Below are positions 12,375 to 24,576 of a stretch of 64,000 nucleotides of DNA, piece after piece (the first letter of the stretch is position 1; every line of letters starts with the position of its first letter). The notes beneath the pieces were generated by a model. The model had not been told where the DNA came from, ran no database searches, and saw nothing but the letters and a program-made list of their open reading frames with translations. This stretch comes from Paramarasmius palmivorus (lineage: Eukaryota; Basidiomycota; Agaricomycetes; Agaricales; Marasmiaceae): the NCBI GenBank assembly GCA_037176845.1, contig JAYKXP010000153.1, forward strand, positions 39,762 through 103,761, given 5' to 3'. A program made the translations under genes and the position numbers.

Positions 12375-15300
12375 CTGGTCCTCGTTGCTTGTATTCGTAA
12401 AACCACCTTTCCATAAATTATACGTGCTAGGCCCTGCAAGATTGTACGCTACAGTTAGGAATCAGAGCGCTGTACAACAAGATACACCAGCACTACAAAA
12501 GCCAGCCATATGCGGCATATGTGAGCGTCCGAACCTATAGAAGCGAGTGATTTTTATTCTATTTTCCTCCAATGTTTCATTTCCCGCTGCTGCTCTTTGA
12601 CATCCTTATGACCGGCTAACCGCCATCATTCCTTCAATCAGCTTTGAATGTACACCTTGAACTTTACCATGCTCCACGCAGTGCGTGGATCAAGCGCTAG
12701 CTAAACCAGTCGCAAGTCAATCTCAGGGTCTGGCCTATTTTCTCAGTCTCAACCTCTCGAACTGTCCTGTTTCCTTCTCGTACTTTACATGCAAGCTTCT
12801 ACAAACGGAGGAGCATAAAGCTTCACAGCCCATCGACAGGCCGAGTACTTTCTATTTCACTCCCGCGACTTGCTTGCGACTTGCTCATCGTAGATCCATT
12901 GAGAAAGTGTGAGTCCATATATTTGAGTAGTTGGTTTACTTTCCAATCAAAACCTTTCCTGCGTTATTGGTCCTTCAATTCTGAGCCGTATGAACAGACT
13001 GTCAGCAAGGGGAAAAGGGAAACAAACAATACCCACCTGTCACCCGCGCCTTCGACTAGCTGGATTTACCCTTCGGTCTTCTCATCCCTTTGATGATCAT
13101 GACTCGCTTCGGGTCCTGCTCGCCTAACTTCACAATACCATGCACGTACTTCAAAAAGAGTTTTGTAACGAAAATCGATTCATCGTTGGAAGGAATGCTC
13201 AATTTTTCTTCGGCTCTCCGAATTCGTGTGTCGTGTCCGAATCCCATACATTTCCAACCATAACGATTATCTCTCGTATCTTTTACTGGTGGCGAGGAGA
13301 CTGGAGACCTACAAGTTTATGAACCAGAACGTTAGTAACCGCAATGACTATAACTTACAATGATGGTATCATAGTTCCTCGCAGTCCCAATCTTGCGTTT
13401 TCTGCGGCTGTTGTATCGTTGTAGCTTGAGCTTAAGGTCCTGAACCTGGGGTGAGATTTTGATGAAAAGTGTGCGGGGAATTGCGGTGACATGGTGGGCC
13501 CGGGGGATGGTGGCGTCAGGAAGCAATGAACAGATCCCTGGAAACACGTGCAAACAGCGCACGGACCATGTACAGCTTCTGCGCGCTCATGGTACAAGCT
13601 TAAGGGCATTTGCGTTGGAACTTGGTTTCAGCTTGGTGAGTTTAAACTACAGTGATAGCTCTGAGTTCATATTGGACTCATAAGTAGGTTGTCATCGACC
13701 ACATCGGCGTTCCGTCCATATCTCGACGCTAGCAGCGCTCAACCCATCGCGGCCCTAGTAACCAGTACAGAACTCTTTTCTTGTTCCAAGTTCGCTTATT
13801 AGGTGTCGCACTGAAGTTCCAATGATTTCCGAGTTAATGATTTTGAAGGCCTCAGAGAAGATTCTGAAAATGAAGGCAGTCAATATGAGGAAAGTCGGAC
13901 GACCAACGAATGTACTACGACCAAAGCCATGACGTCAGCCCGTCGTTTCAGCCTTCTCTGTTGATGATATTACGCCTTGCAACAATTGACTGGCAAATGC
14001 GAGCTCGCATCAATAGTCCTCGTCTGGGAATACTAACATAGCCATGCACCGGGACACTGACATTGGCTATGGAACCTGCCTGTTCCGAAACGGGACCTCG
14101 GCAGTACCTGTCAAGTATCAAGTATCTCAGTCCGATGAAACAAAATTGAATCACATACCTCACTCGTCCCATTCCGACGCTGTGTGGGCTCAAAGCCACA
14201 ATCCATACCCACAATCAACTGCGGACATTTTCTCTCTCGCCTTCTGCTCGTTGGTGGCAAACCCTAAAGCGCGCTCTCTCGCAAAAAGGAACACGTTTCT
14301 TGATTGAACCAGAGAGAAGCCTGAGGGAAACCAGTCTCAGTCGGAGAAAGGAAAAATGCCAACAGTATGTACACCTCGAACCTTCGTATCACCGACTCCA
14401 CAACAGATTTATGTCCAATCCTAGATGGACGAAGCTGGGGGGATGAAGACAATAAGTATCATTCTGAAGGAAAGTTTGATAGGTATGACACACGCACCTC
14501 AGATCACCACAACCTTGCAGTCGCCTCTTGACAATCGATTATACGAGTTCGATATTCTTCCAAGAGCACCTGGGACGCACATCAGAATGACAGATCCCGG
14601 GTACTTAAGCTTGATATACCTTGGATGTTGCTCCTTCAACAACTCCTCGATTGACACTCGCACTGTGTTCTCGCAACCTACTTGTTCATTGGCAAATTTG
14701 AAGCGCGCTACGTTCCAAAAAGCGACGTGCTTTGTCACTGTTTTGGAAGGCATACTAGGAAAGGAGAAAATCAGCCGAAGAGAAAGCAAGGATACCAACG
14801 AAGCAACTGACATTGTTGCATCCACGACGGTGTATCATTGCAAGTTTTACTTGCGCATCTTCTAGCTGGTAGGTAGAATCTTCTACTCATGGGTCTTCCC
14901 AACTCGATCCTCGCAAGCTGACTGAACAGAGCTACCAATGTGAGAAAGGTGCAAACGAAATAGAGTACATACCTCGAACACCACCAATTCCCCACAACCC
15001 TCCATTATCGTCTCAAATTCCCTGGAAATGATTCGATCTCAGAATGGATACCTCGAAGCTGGATAAGAACTAAGAAAGAAGAAATGGGTTAGTTAAACAA
15101 AGGTCGAGGAGAATAGTGACTCGGAAAACGTACCTGAGAGCATGAGGGCTATGTCCAAGAATGATGCATGATGGGAGAACAGAAGGGAATGGACCTGCAC
15201 GCAACGAACGGGAAACCGGTCCGCAAACCGCAATGACGCGCATATTGATATTGAACGTTGAACTTCGAACAATGGCCTCTCAATGTGTCATTGTTATGTG

Positions 15301-15598
15301 TACGCATACTCTCGTTTGGATGAGCTTTTCAACGTCCAATAGAACTATAGACGTAACTTGAATACCGATATCTGCTTTTCGGTGACGTCCTTTGTAGGCC
15401 AGTTCACTGACATCGTCCGACGTCCTGAGGATGCTCGCATTGAAATTAAATGTTTTCTTTATTTTGACTTCTCGCGAGCCTGGCTAGGATTCTTGAATCG
15501 ATCCTACCAAGTTCAATACCAAAATGAATTAACTTCAATATATAACAGCTATATATTGTCCCGATGAAAAACGTGAATGGATACATGTAGCGAAAGGG
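12375..15598. other. Intergenic/decayed stretch
   Basis: There are many short frames on both strands and no chain of joinable exons. The only protein-like piece is on the minus strand at about 14764-14499 (RYIKLKYPGSVILMCVPG, see findings). A 15-bp near-palindrome built on CATATGC lies at about 12508-12522. Nothing else is supported. Confidence 0.4.
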
Positions 15599-18020
15599 TC
15601 AGAGAATATCATAAAGCTCTAAAACCTGGCTCTGGAGTGCTTTGGGCAATAATGATAACTTCCTTCTCCACGCATGAGTATCATGCTCCCGAATCTGCGA
15701 GAATGAACGACAAACGCTGTCTATAACCTCAGGCTGGACTGAGTTGTACCTGGTGATTGCACGACAAATTGGCTCGAGCTTTTCGACAGAGTAATGAGCC
15801 CGGTGACTGCTATTGAGAAAAAACTCACTCACGTTCTGAATGCCAGATGGGTTATTCTCTATGAGTGCACACAAACCTCGAAAAGCGACGTCTCGTTCAT
15901 CCTCTCTTGTGAACGTTGCTTGACACCATAGGTCAATGAATAGAGCCAATGACGGTGCCATCAATGTCGGGTATACCAGACTGATTGCTGAAATAGCAAA
16001 GGCAGCATTCTCTCGAAGTTGCGGATAAACTAGCATCCCAATAAGAGGTGCAATGAACATAACGTATTGTGTATCCCCAGCTACAAAAATGTTCAGTGAT
16101 ATTAACGTTGCAATAGATCATGAACCACTTAACCACCTAAATCATACTTCACAACATTTGCAAAGCACCATAAGACGTTTGTGAGAAGGGCACTCTCTTC
16201 GATGATTCGATGGGGATGAGTGTCGAGCTCGGAGTGAAGGAGGGGTAGTACCTCAGAAAGGAAATATATTGGTACATCATACTTTGCAAGGGTTCCAAGT
16301 AACCCATAAAGCGTAGCCTTCACCGCCTTTGGCTGGGGATGTCGAAAGAGAGCGTGAATACTCTCAAATGTGTTATGGTGTCGGTCCGCGGAAAAGCTGT
16401 GTCGGGCCTCGGCGCCCAAATTTTGGATAAGCCCAGTTAATAGAAACAATGCTCCAGTAAGCAGCCGTTCATCGTGAGGCACAATAAAAACCTCCATACA
16501 GTACGTAGAAATGAAATATGAAAATGGCGCCAAGGAGGCAACAGACGAACAAACTACGGTTGTTGCAGTCTGACAAGGTTTTGTTAATGATATCTGCTCC
16601 ATACGATGAAACCCAAACTCACTTCAACTAGCTGGAGTTCTATGGCATTTCCGAAATCTTTATCATCGGAAAGAAGATGTGCCAAGAGACCTGTTAGAAT
16701 TGCACTAGTCCATTGGCGGTCGAGAGTGTTTCCTTCAGCCAAGGTCACTACTAGACTACAGAAATTGCCAAGCAGAAAGTTTGCGCCTGCATGTGTAGCT
16801 GCAATTGCGACCTTCGAACTGATGGAATCTCTTGTATTTGTACTTTTCGAAGCACGGACAAGAGTCTCCAGAACCAGACAGGATTCGCTCCGTAAAGTTT
16901 CATCCGGGTGTAGCATAAGTGCGGTAAACTGGACATTAGCACCCCGGGATTCAGTTAACTGATGTCGTTCGGCGGGACCAGTGGATAACATACCACTTTC
17001 ACTGTCTCCGATGATTTTTCGCTCTGTATAATCCAGGCACTGTAATGTCTCAATGTCTGGCAAATGCTGCAGCAGAGCTGGATCTGCGGCGGATATCAGC
17101 ATCGTAAACATGAGGCATATTACGCGCCACTCACGGTTGCCTCAGGGAACTCAGCGTTATGGCTCCAGGAATATACCGTATCACCCACAGCTATCGCCTC
17201 GTTCTCTAACCTTCCAATCAGAAAGGGAAATATGTACGACGTGTGAGGAGCGACGAGATCCGCTGCACCTGGTCCAATAGTGTGAGTAAAGAGGAATTAG
17301 GTCACAGTATGATGCATATTGACCTTTGGCAAGACTTTTCAACGCCAGTACTGCGTTATCTTGCTCTGACATGTCTCTGCTCCGCAACTTTGGTATCAAA
17401 AGCGGCATAACGACCTTCGTGACACTATCCCTAAAACGGCAGGCGAGGGTCTCTAAAGCGTCCCATGCACACTTTTGAGCTATATCCTTTTCATTGAAAA
17501 AGGTATCGAGAAAGACCTGTGCCATCGTAGGCACAACCGGCTTCAGCTTATCGGCTTCAGCTCCTTCCGCAAAAACGGTGCATAAATGACAGATACAAGC
17601 TATTAAAGCAGCTTGACTGTAAAAGACAGGGATCGTCGACAGGACCGGAACTCGGTAAATGAGTCGCATCGAGGCCTTGACACGTATTCAGCAAAATAGA
17701 ACGCGATATTGGTAGAACCCACCTCTTCGAGCTCCGGATGCGTAATCCAAACCTCGCCCAGTGGTTTCAGCCGCTCTGGCCAATTCTTAGGGCGAATTGA
17801 GGTCTGAAGAAGTGACATATACGCGGCTTGCATCACTAGCATTTATCAGGCGGTCGCGGAAGAGAGGCGGTCAAGAGGCAGTATACCGTACGCGCTGGTT
17901 GCAATTGCATTGATTACTTTACGTACAGATGAGCTTTGGATGAACTTGAGGGCAGGACCAGCAAGATCAGCCGCCGCTGTAAGTGCGATTATCTTTACAA
18001 TGCGTAGGGCTTCTTATAAG
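15599..18020 (-). CDS. Transportin-like karyopherin beta, 5'-truncated divergent paralogue
   Basis: Exons on the minus strand, in order: up to 17887, 17835-17723, 17675-17324, 17268-17135, 17066-16623, 16569-16137 and 16080-15599. All join in frame over introns of 47-68 nt. The C-terminal third matches the intact transportin at 44806-47986: LFIDLWCQATFTREDERDVA with AFRGLCALIENNPSGI aligns with AWFQVMYIAKEDEEKDSAFQ and GFCMMAKVNPAGI. The block before it (GALFLLTGLIQNLGAEARHS) occupies the same position. Transportins carry PY-NLS cargo such as hnRNP-type RNA-binding proteins into the nucleus through HEAT repeats. About 680 residues are readable. The first readable exon (ALRIVKIIALTAAADLAGPA) is preceded by a stop with only about 40 bp before the next gene's stop codon, so the Ran-binding N-terminal repeats are absent. 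The N-terminal half is too divergent to align by eye. It may be a pseudogene or a neofunctionalised fragment. Confidence 0.65.
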
Positions 18021-18057
18021 GATCCTCGATTATAAATATATGTTTACAATGAGCCGG

Positions 18058-19566
18058 CTAATAGCTAATCTTGTTCTCTCGTATCCATGTATACAATGTA
18101 TAATACCCAACATTTTTGCCTGCTAATCTCCTTTGCTGTTCGAAGGCCTCCTTCGTCATACTGCTTCGATACTTTCCAAGGACCCTCCAAATAGAAAACA
18201 GCTGTCGGTGAGAACTCCCCCATACACTCCCAAAATAGATGTCTTCAAAATATTTCACGGGGATCGGCACCCCATTGATCTCTAAAAATGATATGCCTGC
18301 CCACTCAGGAAGCTTGTCGTCCCAGCAAGACAAGAACCTATCAAGACCTTGGGCATGTTTGCCAAAGGACACCTTGGGGCCTGGACCTTGCTGCAACTTC
18401 GTCTTTCCACTCAGGGTGAGATGAAGAGGTGTATCCAAAGGCAAAGTCAATACTGTTTGCCCATTCCCCAAAGGAACCGAAACCTTGAGACAACAGATAT
18501 CATTGTCCATCAGACTGTAAGGCGGTTTACTTGGTGGATATCGGGGCCTACGAGTGAAAGACGACAGACGAGGAGGAATGTGACCTGGAGTATAGGTAAA
18601 TGGCGGGCGGTGCAGAGTTTCGGACGAGCTCCCCATGAATCGCAGAGAGCGCTGAAACGCAGGCACTGTTCTGCGGGATCGGTTGACATTCAGAGCGTGA
18701 TAACTTTGGGAACAATGACGTACTGGTACCCAGCCAGTGAGGTGGATAACCCACCACCCGATGGAAATGAAGGAATCTCGAGATTGGATTCATCTACTGA
18801 CGTTGTCTGTCTGGAATGATGGCCACAATCTGGGGCGGAGATGGCGTCCCAGCCTGGGCGCTCTGAACTCGTGTCGGCGTTGGGAGATTCATTTAAAGCA
18901 AGTGTATTAGGCGCAGACATATCCCTACTGGATTCATTAGTGGTAATATTGGTCGCTGAGCGTTGAAAGCTGACATACTGCGAGCCATTCAGAGGGCTGT
19001 CAAATGTATTGGTTGAACTTGATGCGTAACAATCATGAGTTGAAGTCTCCATCACCGTCACTTCAGGAATATCAATCACAAAATGTCGCTGTGGTTTTGG
19101 AATGATGTCGTTTGAAGTTACTGTTCTGTGAGCCAAAGGAACTCTGAATAAAAAGTCAATGGCAGAGTATGTAAGTAACGTACTGAGATCCACTCGGAAT
19201 CATATCATCTAGAAGGGAAGATACAGCTGGAGCTTCTCGGGGAGCCCATGGGAGGTGCTCTCTTCCATCTCCTCGAGTATCGCAGACCTGCGAGAGTGTG
19301 GCTACAGGCCCTGGACGTATGCGTGGAGGAGCAGAAACCGCATCCCGAACCTATCATAAGGAAGAATAAGTCACATAAACAGAACCATATGCGGAACTTA
19401 CCCAAAGTTGAATCGGTTCTTTGCTAGGCTGTTCCTCGGGCACAGCATTGGCATCGGACGTAGCATCGAGCCCAGCATGCAAAGTGAGCAGTGTTGCGAC
19501 CATTCGTTGTGACTTTGGCAGCTTGTTAGATGCAGCTTTGCGTTTGTGCTCCTTAATTGTATGCAT
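18058..19566 (-). CDS. Hypothetical protein with conserved-looking C-terminal region
   Basis: Exons join well: 19402 and upstream (from a possible start at 19566), 19350-19184, 19143 to about 18700, and about 18660-18058. The introns at 19351-19401 (51 nt) and 19144-19183 (40 nt) are clear, but the join near 18.67 kb is not resolved. The N-terminal 200 residues are low-complexity and rich in Ser, Pro and Asn. The C-terminal half is ordered, with WAGISFLEINGVPIPVKYFE and SSMTKEAFEQQRRLAGKNVG, and ends in WIRENKISY. I do not recognise the family. It is not a transposase or a kinase. Its stop lies about 40 bp from the truncated transportin-like gene on the same strand, so a rearrangement junction may lie just beyond its 3' end. 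Confidence 0.55.
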
Positions 19567-19753
19567 TCTTGACCAGGGAGAAGGCGAATTTACGGATTGC
19601 AAACGGCCTACCTTTTTAACGATTCTGTAGTTTCAGCGGGAATTACTAGTAGCATTGATATGTATCAGTCTAAAAGTACGCAGTCTCTACTCAAATCGTG
19701 CGTACCATCTGGAAGAAGACTGGTTCATTTCTCAGAACAAGGCCGATGATTCG

Positions 19754-20650
19754 TCAGTCGATCCGCCGAGTTGCGTACGGTCTCTCCCACGAGGAATGTG
19801 TACAGAAAACGAACTGGCTAATTGGCTTCGAAGAACCAATCTCGAACTTCACTCTGCTGTAAACGCGTGAACCTCGAGAGCTTGCTTGCCTCTCGACGTG
19901 AGTGCCATATCCTAGTCGCAATTTGATCAGCATCATGTAAAAGAAAGAATGAAATGCTGTATAACGCACTCAGGCCGGGGACCTGTCTGATACAATAGAG
20001 AAATGAAGAGTCCCGCTGCAATACTCGGTCCCATGTTTTAACTTCCCGCTCTACAGGTCGCCCGTCATCCAAACTGGCTGATCAATGCACAATGTCCCTT
20101 GTTTTTCCTGTTTTTTTTTTGTTCAAGATTAGGCTAGCTAAGGAAGACATGTCAGTCAGTACGACGGGTGGCATTAGTGGGGCAAGAGGGTCAGAGTGAA
20201 CCAGAGAAGCACTTGTCGACGTAAGAACAAAAGGAAACGAACCCCTCCGAGTCGCGAACCAATGGCCCTTGATTCAATTACAGTAAAGTAGTGCATCATG
20301 ATGCGACGTGATGAAGCCTTGATGAAACTTTGATATTTGTCACGATCAATTTGCGTCCCCGGTACTTGGTCCTTCCCATTCACACCGGAACTGTAAAGTA
20401 TTCTGCTCGGAAGGAGTCTGCGTAGATATGGCGCATATCCAACGTGTATAAGCCAAAACTGAAAAGAGCTGGGATCCTTCAGCAATCGCTGCCAATAATC
20501 TCGATAATCTTGGTGAAACTTCCATATCGGGAAATTTCCTCGCCCGAATTGCGCCGCCTTCCATTTCTTTTTGCTGTTCCTTCAAGCGGAATAATTCCCG
20601 GTGTGATTCTACGGATATCGTTGATATCTTTCAAGTTGCTCTGATCACTG
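19754..20650 (-). CDS. Hypothetical gene fragments
   Basis: Two protein-like minus-strand stretches are visible. The upstream one (about 20590-20290) reads FPIWKFHQDYRDYWQRLLKD and then FWLIHVGYAPYLRRLLPSRI. The downstream one (about 20072-19820) reads EREVKTWDRVLQRDSSFLYC. Their composition is far from random, but I could not find a consistent splice path, and a stop precedes the first block. A long T run lies between them (about 20111-20120). The family is not recognised; a decayed gene is as likely as an active one. Confidence 0.3.
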
Positions 20651-22606
20651 TTCGACAGCTCAAGCGCTCACTAGGCATGAGTCCGGCGGGAATCGATGGA
20701 TAAGCACCCGCTGCAACGAGGATAATTGGAATATTAATCGCGACGGTTAGTCTGACAGTCCAAGCGAAATGGACCCAGAAATTGGGAAGTATGATGAGCT
20801 CAAATGGTTAGTTCTACCGTTCCTAGTGGAACGCCAAAGTTTGATCGCTACCGCACGCGTGACGAACTTGAAGTTCTTGGTCCTAAGGCAGGCCAAATCA
20901 TCTCTTATATGTCGACGACGGAAGTTTTTGGTATGCGACACGCTGTTACGAGTCCTCGTACCTCGTACTCGTCCTGTTATAATGTGGGAATGAGAATAAA
21001 TTTCCTACTATATCTTTGCCGTGTGAATTTCCAGTACTCACCTTTTCTCCTAACCATCATCTTCCACATCTTCCCCTCCGAACAAGGCTAAGGACTATAT
21101 GCACATTAGAGTCATGACATGACAGCGGTTGATCTCAGGTATGTATTGTCACCTTCTTGTCAACTTCTCCCACTAACTACCTGATTGGATTTGCAGATGT
21201 ATTGTCGTGTCAACATCAAATAGGTGTGTCCTAAAGCTACAATCTCCCTGTTTACGATTCTAATTTCTGATCATTTAGAGCTATGAGATTCTGTGAAACA
21301 CACTTGGACTCACGCATGGACTGGGTATGGATAGATCATGATACAGTACCGTAATGGCCTGTGGGATGCGATTTTGGTCTCGGCTGTTCGTTAGAGTTGT
21401 GTACTTAGGTATTCTCGTCAAATATATCTTATCTTCTGACTATCCGAAGGAAAGCACCAGACGGAACCGAAGACGACTACAACTCTGTCATATCCATTTA
21501 CTAGGGTCATAGGTGTTCGGGATACACAGGATATGTGAAACTAGTGGTTTTGGGTTAGGAAAACGACTGGAATAAGGTGCGCACAATACATACGATTCGG
21601 TCTCGCACCCCATCTTACCACACCTTAGAACATATATTTATTTTCTTGTCAATCTCGACCTACGTCGCCTTAATTCCACAGCAACAGCATCTAATGTCGC
21701 TTTTGTTCCGCTTTCACCTCCTCAACAGAGGACTGTCTTGGAGTAGAGGTAATGTCCGTATTCTTAGCGGCTAGCAGTTACTCAGGCTCAGATCAAGGAT
21801 TTTAGGGTTCATTGGGAGCTATCGCAGTATCCCCGTCTACACCTCCAGAAGAATCGTCTCCAGCGTCAACACATTCTCGTGCTCACTCGACCTCATCAGT
21901 TGATGAGACGCATGTACCAGTTGTCGTCAATTCGTTCTCATCATCCCCATGTAACCGCACAGGTTCATACCCCGAGCCATCCGACAATGTGGGCCTTTCA
22001 TCGCTCTCCTGCTCTTTGTCTTCGACTCTCTTCTGGACAGTAGACCGTCGCTTCGGAGCGACCATTTTGCAGTCCTCGACTCAACCTCACCTGATGGCCT
22101 GTCACTAGTGCCGGCGTCAGTGTCGGTTCTGTATGGTTGCGGGTGTCACTGGTGCAGCCCGAAGGAATGATTCCTAGACCTGAGCATATGCAGACAGTGA
22201 CGCACAATCGCGACTGCATACGCGAGACAATGTCACATCGGGTCAAGCGCTCACGTCTCGTACCTCGGACGAGTGCCCGCATCCCACATGTCATATTGTA
22301 TTCGCTAAAAGTTTCTCGTCCCCGATAGAGATTCTAACTTGCTTAGCCCTTAGACCCTCAGATACGCAGCACGGCCGGTAGATAAGTATTACATCCTAGC
22401 CATGCCTACTTCGTAACTCGTGAAAAAAACTCCTTAAACTATACTTCAAACATTAGCCTTCAGGCCTTCAGTTGATGACTTGATCACACCTTTTTCCTGC
22501 ACGTAATAAAAGCCCGGGCTGTGGGACCAGGATACCGAACCATGGCCATACGTATGTCGTGTGGTTTCAAATTCCTTTGCTTCCTTGTATATGGTATGTC
22601 CATGAG
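20651..22606. other. Intergenic stretch with small open frames
   Basis: A small plus-strand frame at 20804-21091 (RYRTRDELEVLGPKAGQIIS) and a minus-strand frame at 22065-21883 starting MVAPKRRSTVQKRVEDKEQE look protein-like. Neither has joinable partners or a recognisable domain. The second frame is rich in charged residues and ends at a stop after 60 codons. Nothing else is supported here. Confidence 0.35.
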
Positions 22607-23447
22607 TCAGTATTCTGCTCTTTGTGGCAAGCTTACATTGGGTAGAATTGAGCGCCCTGAACGCATTCTGCCGGCCTGTTCGAATGGCAGAGTACTGATG
22701 ACAATGGTAGATGCCTTGATCGTTGAACTCAGTAGTCTATGAATCGCTTGGTTCACTTGGAACGACAGTAAGGCAGCTGGTATTCATTGAATATTGGTGA
22801 GAAACTCACAAAAATCCCCAAAGGCCCGGTTATTGCAGATGATTAGATCTGCTCGCTGTAGAACATCTCGAATCTGAGGATGAGTGAGAATATCTCCAGT
22901 AAGAATGCTAATGTTTCCCAGTCTCATTCCCCATTTTTTACTCCGGCAAGACACTTCATGGATCAGTTCGGTGGCAATATTTGCTACCGGGTCACGAATC
23001 TCTATACCATATGCATCGCAGCATGTGTCAAGGCTAATTTGCGCAAGTATTTGTCCAACACCACATCCAAGGTCGACGACAACCTTGAGCGCGTCCGATG
23101 TACAGTGAGTTTCCACAATCTGGGAAACAAAATCGGGCAGAAGTTCACCATATGTCTCCTCTGAGAAGGCCTTGTATCCATGCTCCAAAACATGATTATG
23201 CGGAGAAACACAGCGACTGTAGCTTTGGTTCATGATCAGGGAGCACAAAGAGGATGCGAGGCGAGATGTTTCAAGTTGCATAAGAAGATCATTGACTTCG
23301 TTGATCGTCACAAGAAACAAAGGTTTGTTTCTGTTCCTCAGACTGACAGCAAGTTGCTCCAGTAGCTATATGATGAGTCGAATGAGAACAATAAGACAGA
23401 CTATAGTGAGAATCGCGTACTGTTGCGGAGGCAGTGTCGGCGTCCAT
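22607..23447 (-). CDS. DOT1-type histone lysine methyltransferase-like protein, compact
   Basis: Three exons, 23447-23421, 23365-22810 and 22755-22607, join in frame over introns of 55 and 54 nt to encode 243 aa. The protein contains the DOT1 core: YGELLPDFV (substrate/D1 loop region), the SAM-binding motif VVDLGCGVGQILAQISL, the acidic post-I motif GIEI, the ILTGDIL segment and the asparagine-rich IICNNRAFG. After the second splice it reads LNQAIHRLLSSTIKASTIVI, matching the helix and strand that follow in the family. Canonical DOT1 methylates histone H3 lysine 79 and has a long N-terminal extension in ascomycete yeasts. Here only about 70 residues precede the core, so the product is nearly a bare catalytic domain. 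The loop NNRAF replaces the usual NNFAF. The start codon gives a 9-codon first exon with a good splice site, but further 5' coding exons cannot be excluded. Confidence 0.85.
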
Positions 23448-24576
23448 AGCTAAATTCTTCTTGAGCGAGTGGGCCTCATGATGGAAGTGTTGAACTAACC
23501 GGAGAAAATCTCTTCAAGCATATATTGGAGATCTTGGACTGGGTTGTATTGCAGCAATTTGATTGGGATGCATAATGGGAACCTTGAGTAATGTGAGATG
23601 AGGTTACACACGACGATGACCCGCCTACTGCTCCGTAATGTCGAGTTGAGGTAGTCGAATTGCAACTGTTGTTACACTCAAACCGCCATTAGGCAGTCTT
23701 GCAACAGATTCTCCTTCAAAGACTGGATGGCGCGTAAGTGAAGAGAGCCAATCGTCAAGTAGAGAAATGGAATCTCACAGCCCTTGTAACGACTGACATT
23801 CCGAAACACCACCTCACACGATGAGAGGGGATTTCCATGGTGACATGGACCATATCTAAACCTTTTCCATTCTGATTCTAATTTCCAAATGTCGGATGGC
23901 GTGATGGGCGATTCGAATTTGATTACTTCAACATTTTCTTGGTTGGAAGCAACGGCGACTGAGTGGGAGAAGTGGGTATGAACGAAGCCATCATTCGGTG
24001 GGAGAGCGGGATTGCCGAGGGAGGATTGACGCTCTCTTTCTTTCTTTCGCGCACTAAGTCTATGATGAGTCTCTACTTACATCAGGAGTAAGTGGCACGT
24101 ACCGGTAGATCCGCCCTCGTTCGGTACTCGTCATCGCTCCGCGAGGCATTGCAGCTAGTTCCTAGGAAGAGGGTGAGGGAGAATGTCATTTTGGCTGATT
24201 ATTACGCTGACTTGCTCTTGGATTCGGAAGAAGGATTTTCTCTCGTTGCCTGTCATATTCTGCAGCTATTTTAAGTTGAATTATCCAGAGATCCAGAAGG
24301 GAACCAACTTCGACAGACTGCTTAAGCCATCTTGTTCTGCGCGTTTCATGCTAGAGCCCGACATTCGGTCAATTGGCCTCTTTGAGCGAAATGGTGAACC
24401 TACCACTTGGGATTTTGCCATTCGAGTGGTGATGAGAAAGAAACCGTGAGTCAACGTCGCGTAAACAGCGACAAATCTCGGACTATGGCATGTGACCGCT
24501 CACAACATTTCGAATTAATTCTTGTGTAAGTGCAAAAAAAAACTAGTTTGAATTGTCATAGTGAATGTAACTATTA
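23448..24576. other. Intergenic stretch
   Basis: Short plus-strand frames at 24092-24274 and 24183-24449 overlap in different registers, and I cannot connect them to anything. A pyrimidine-rich CTTT repeat lies near 24030-24050. No gene is supported. Confidence 0.4.
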
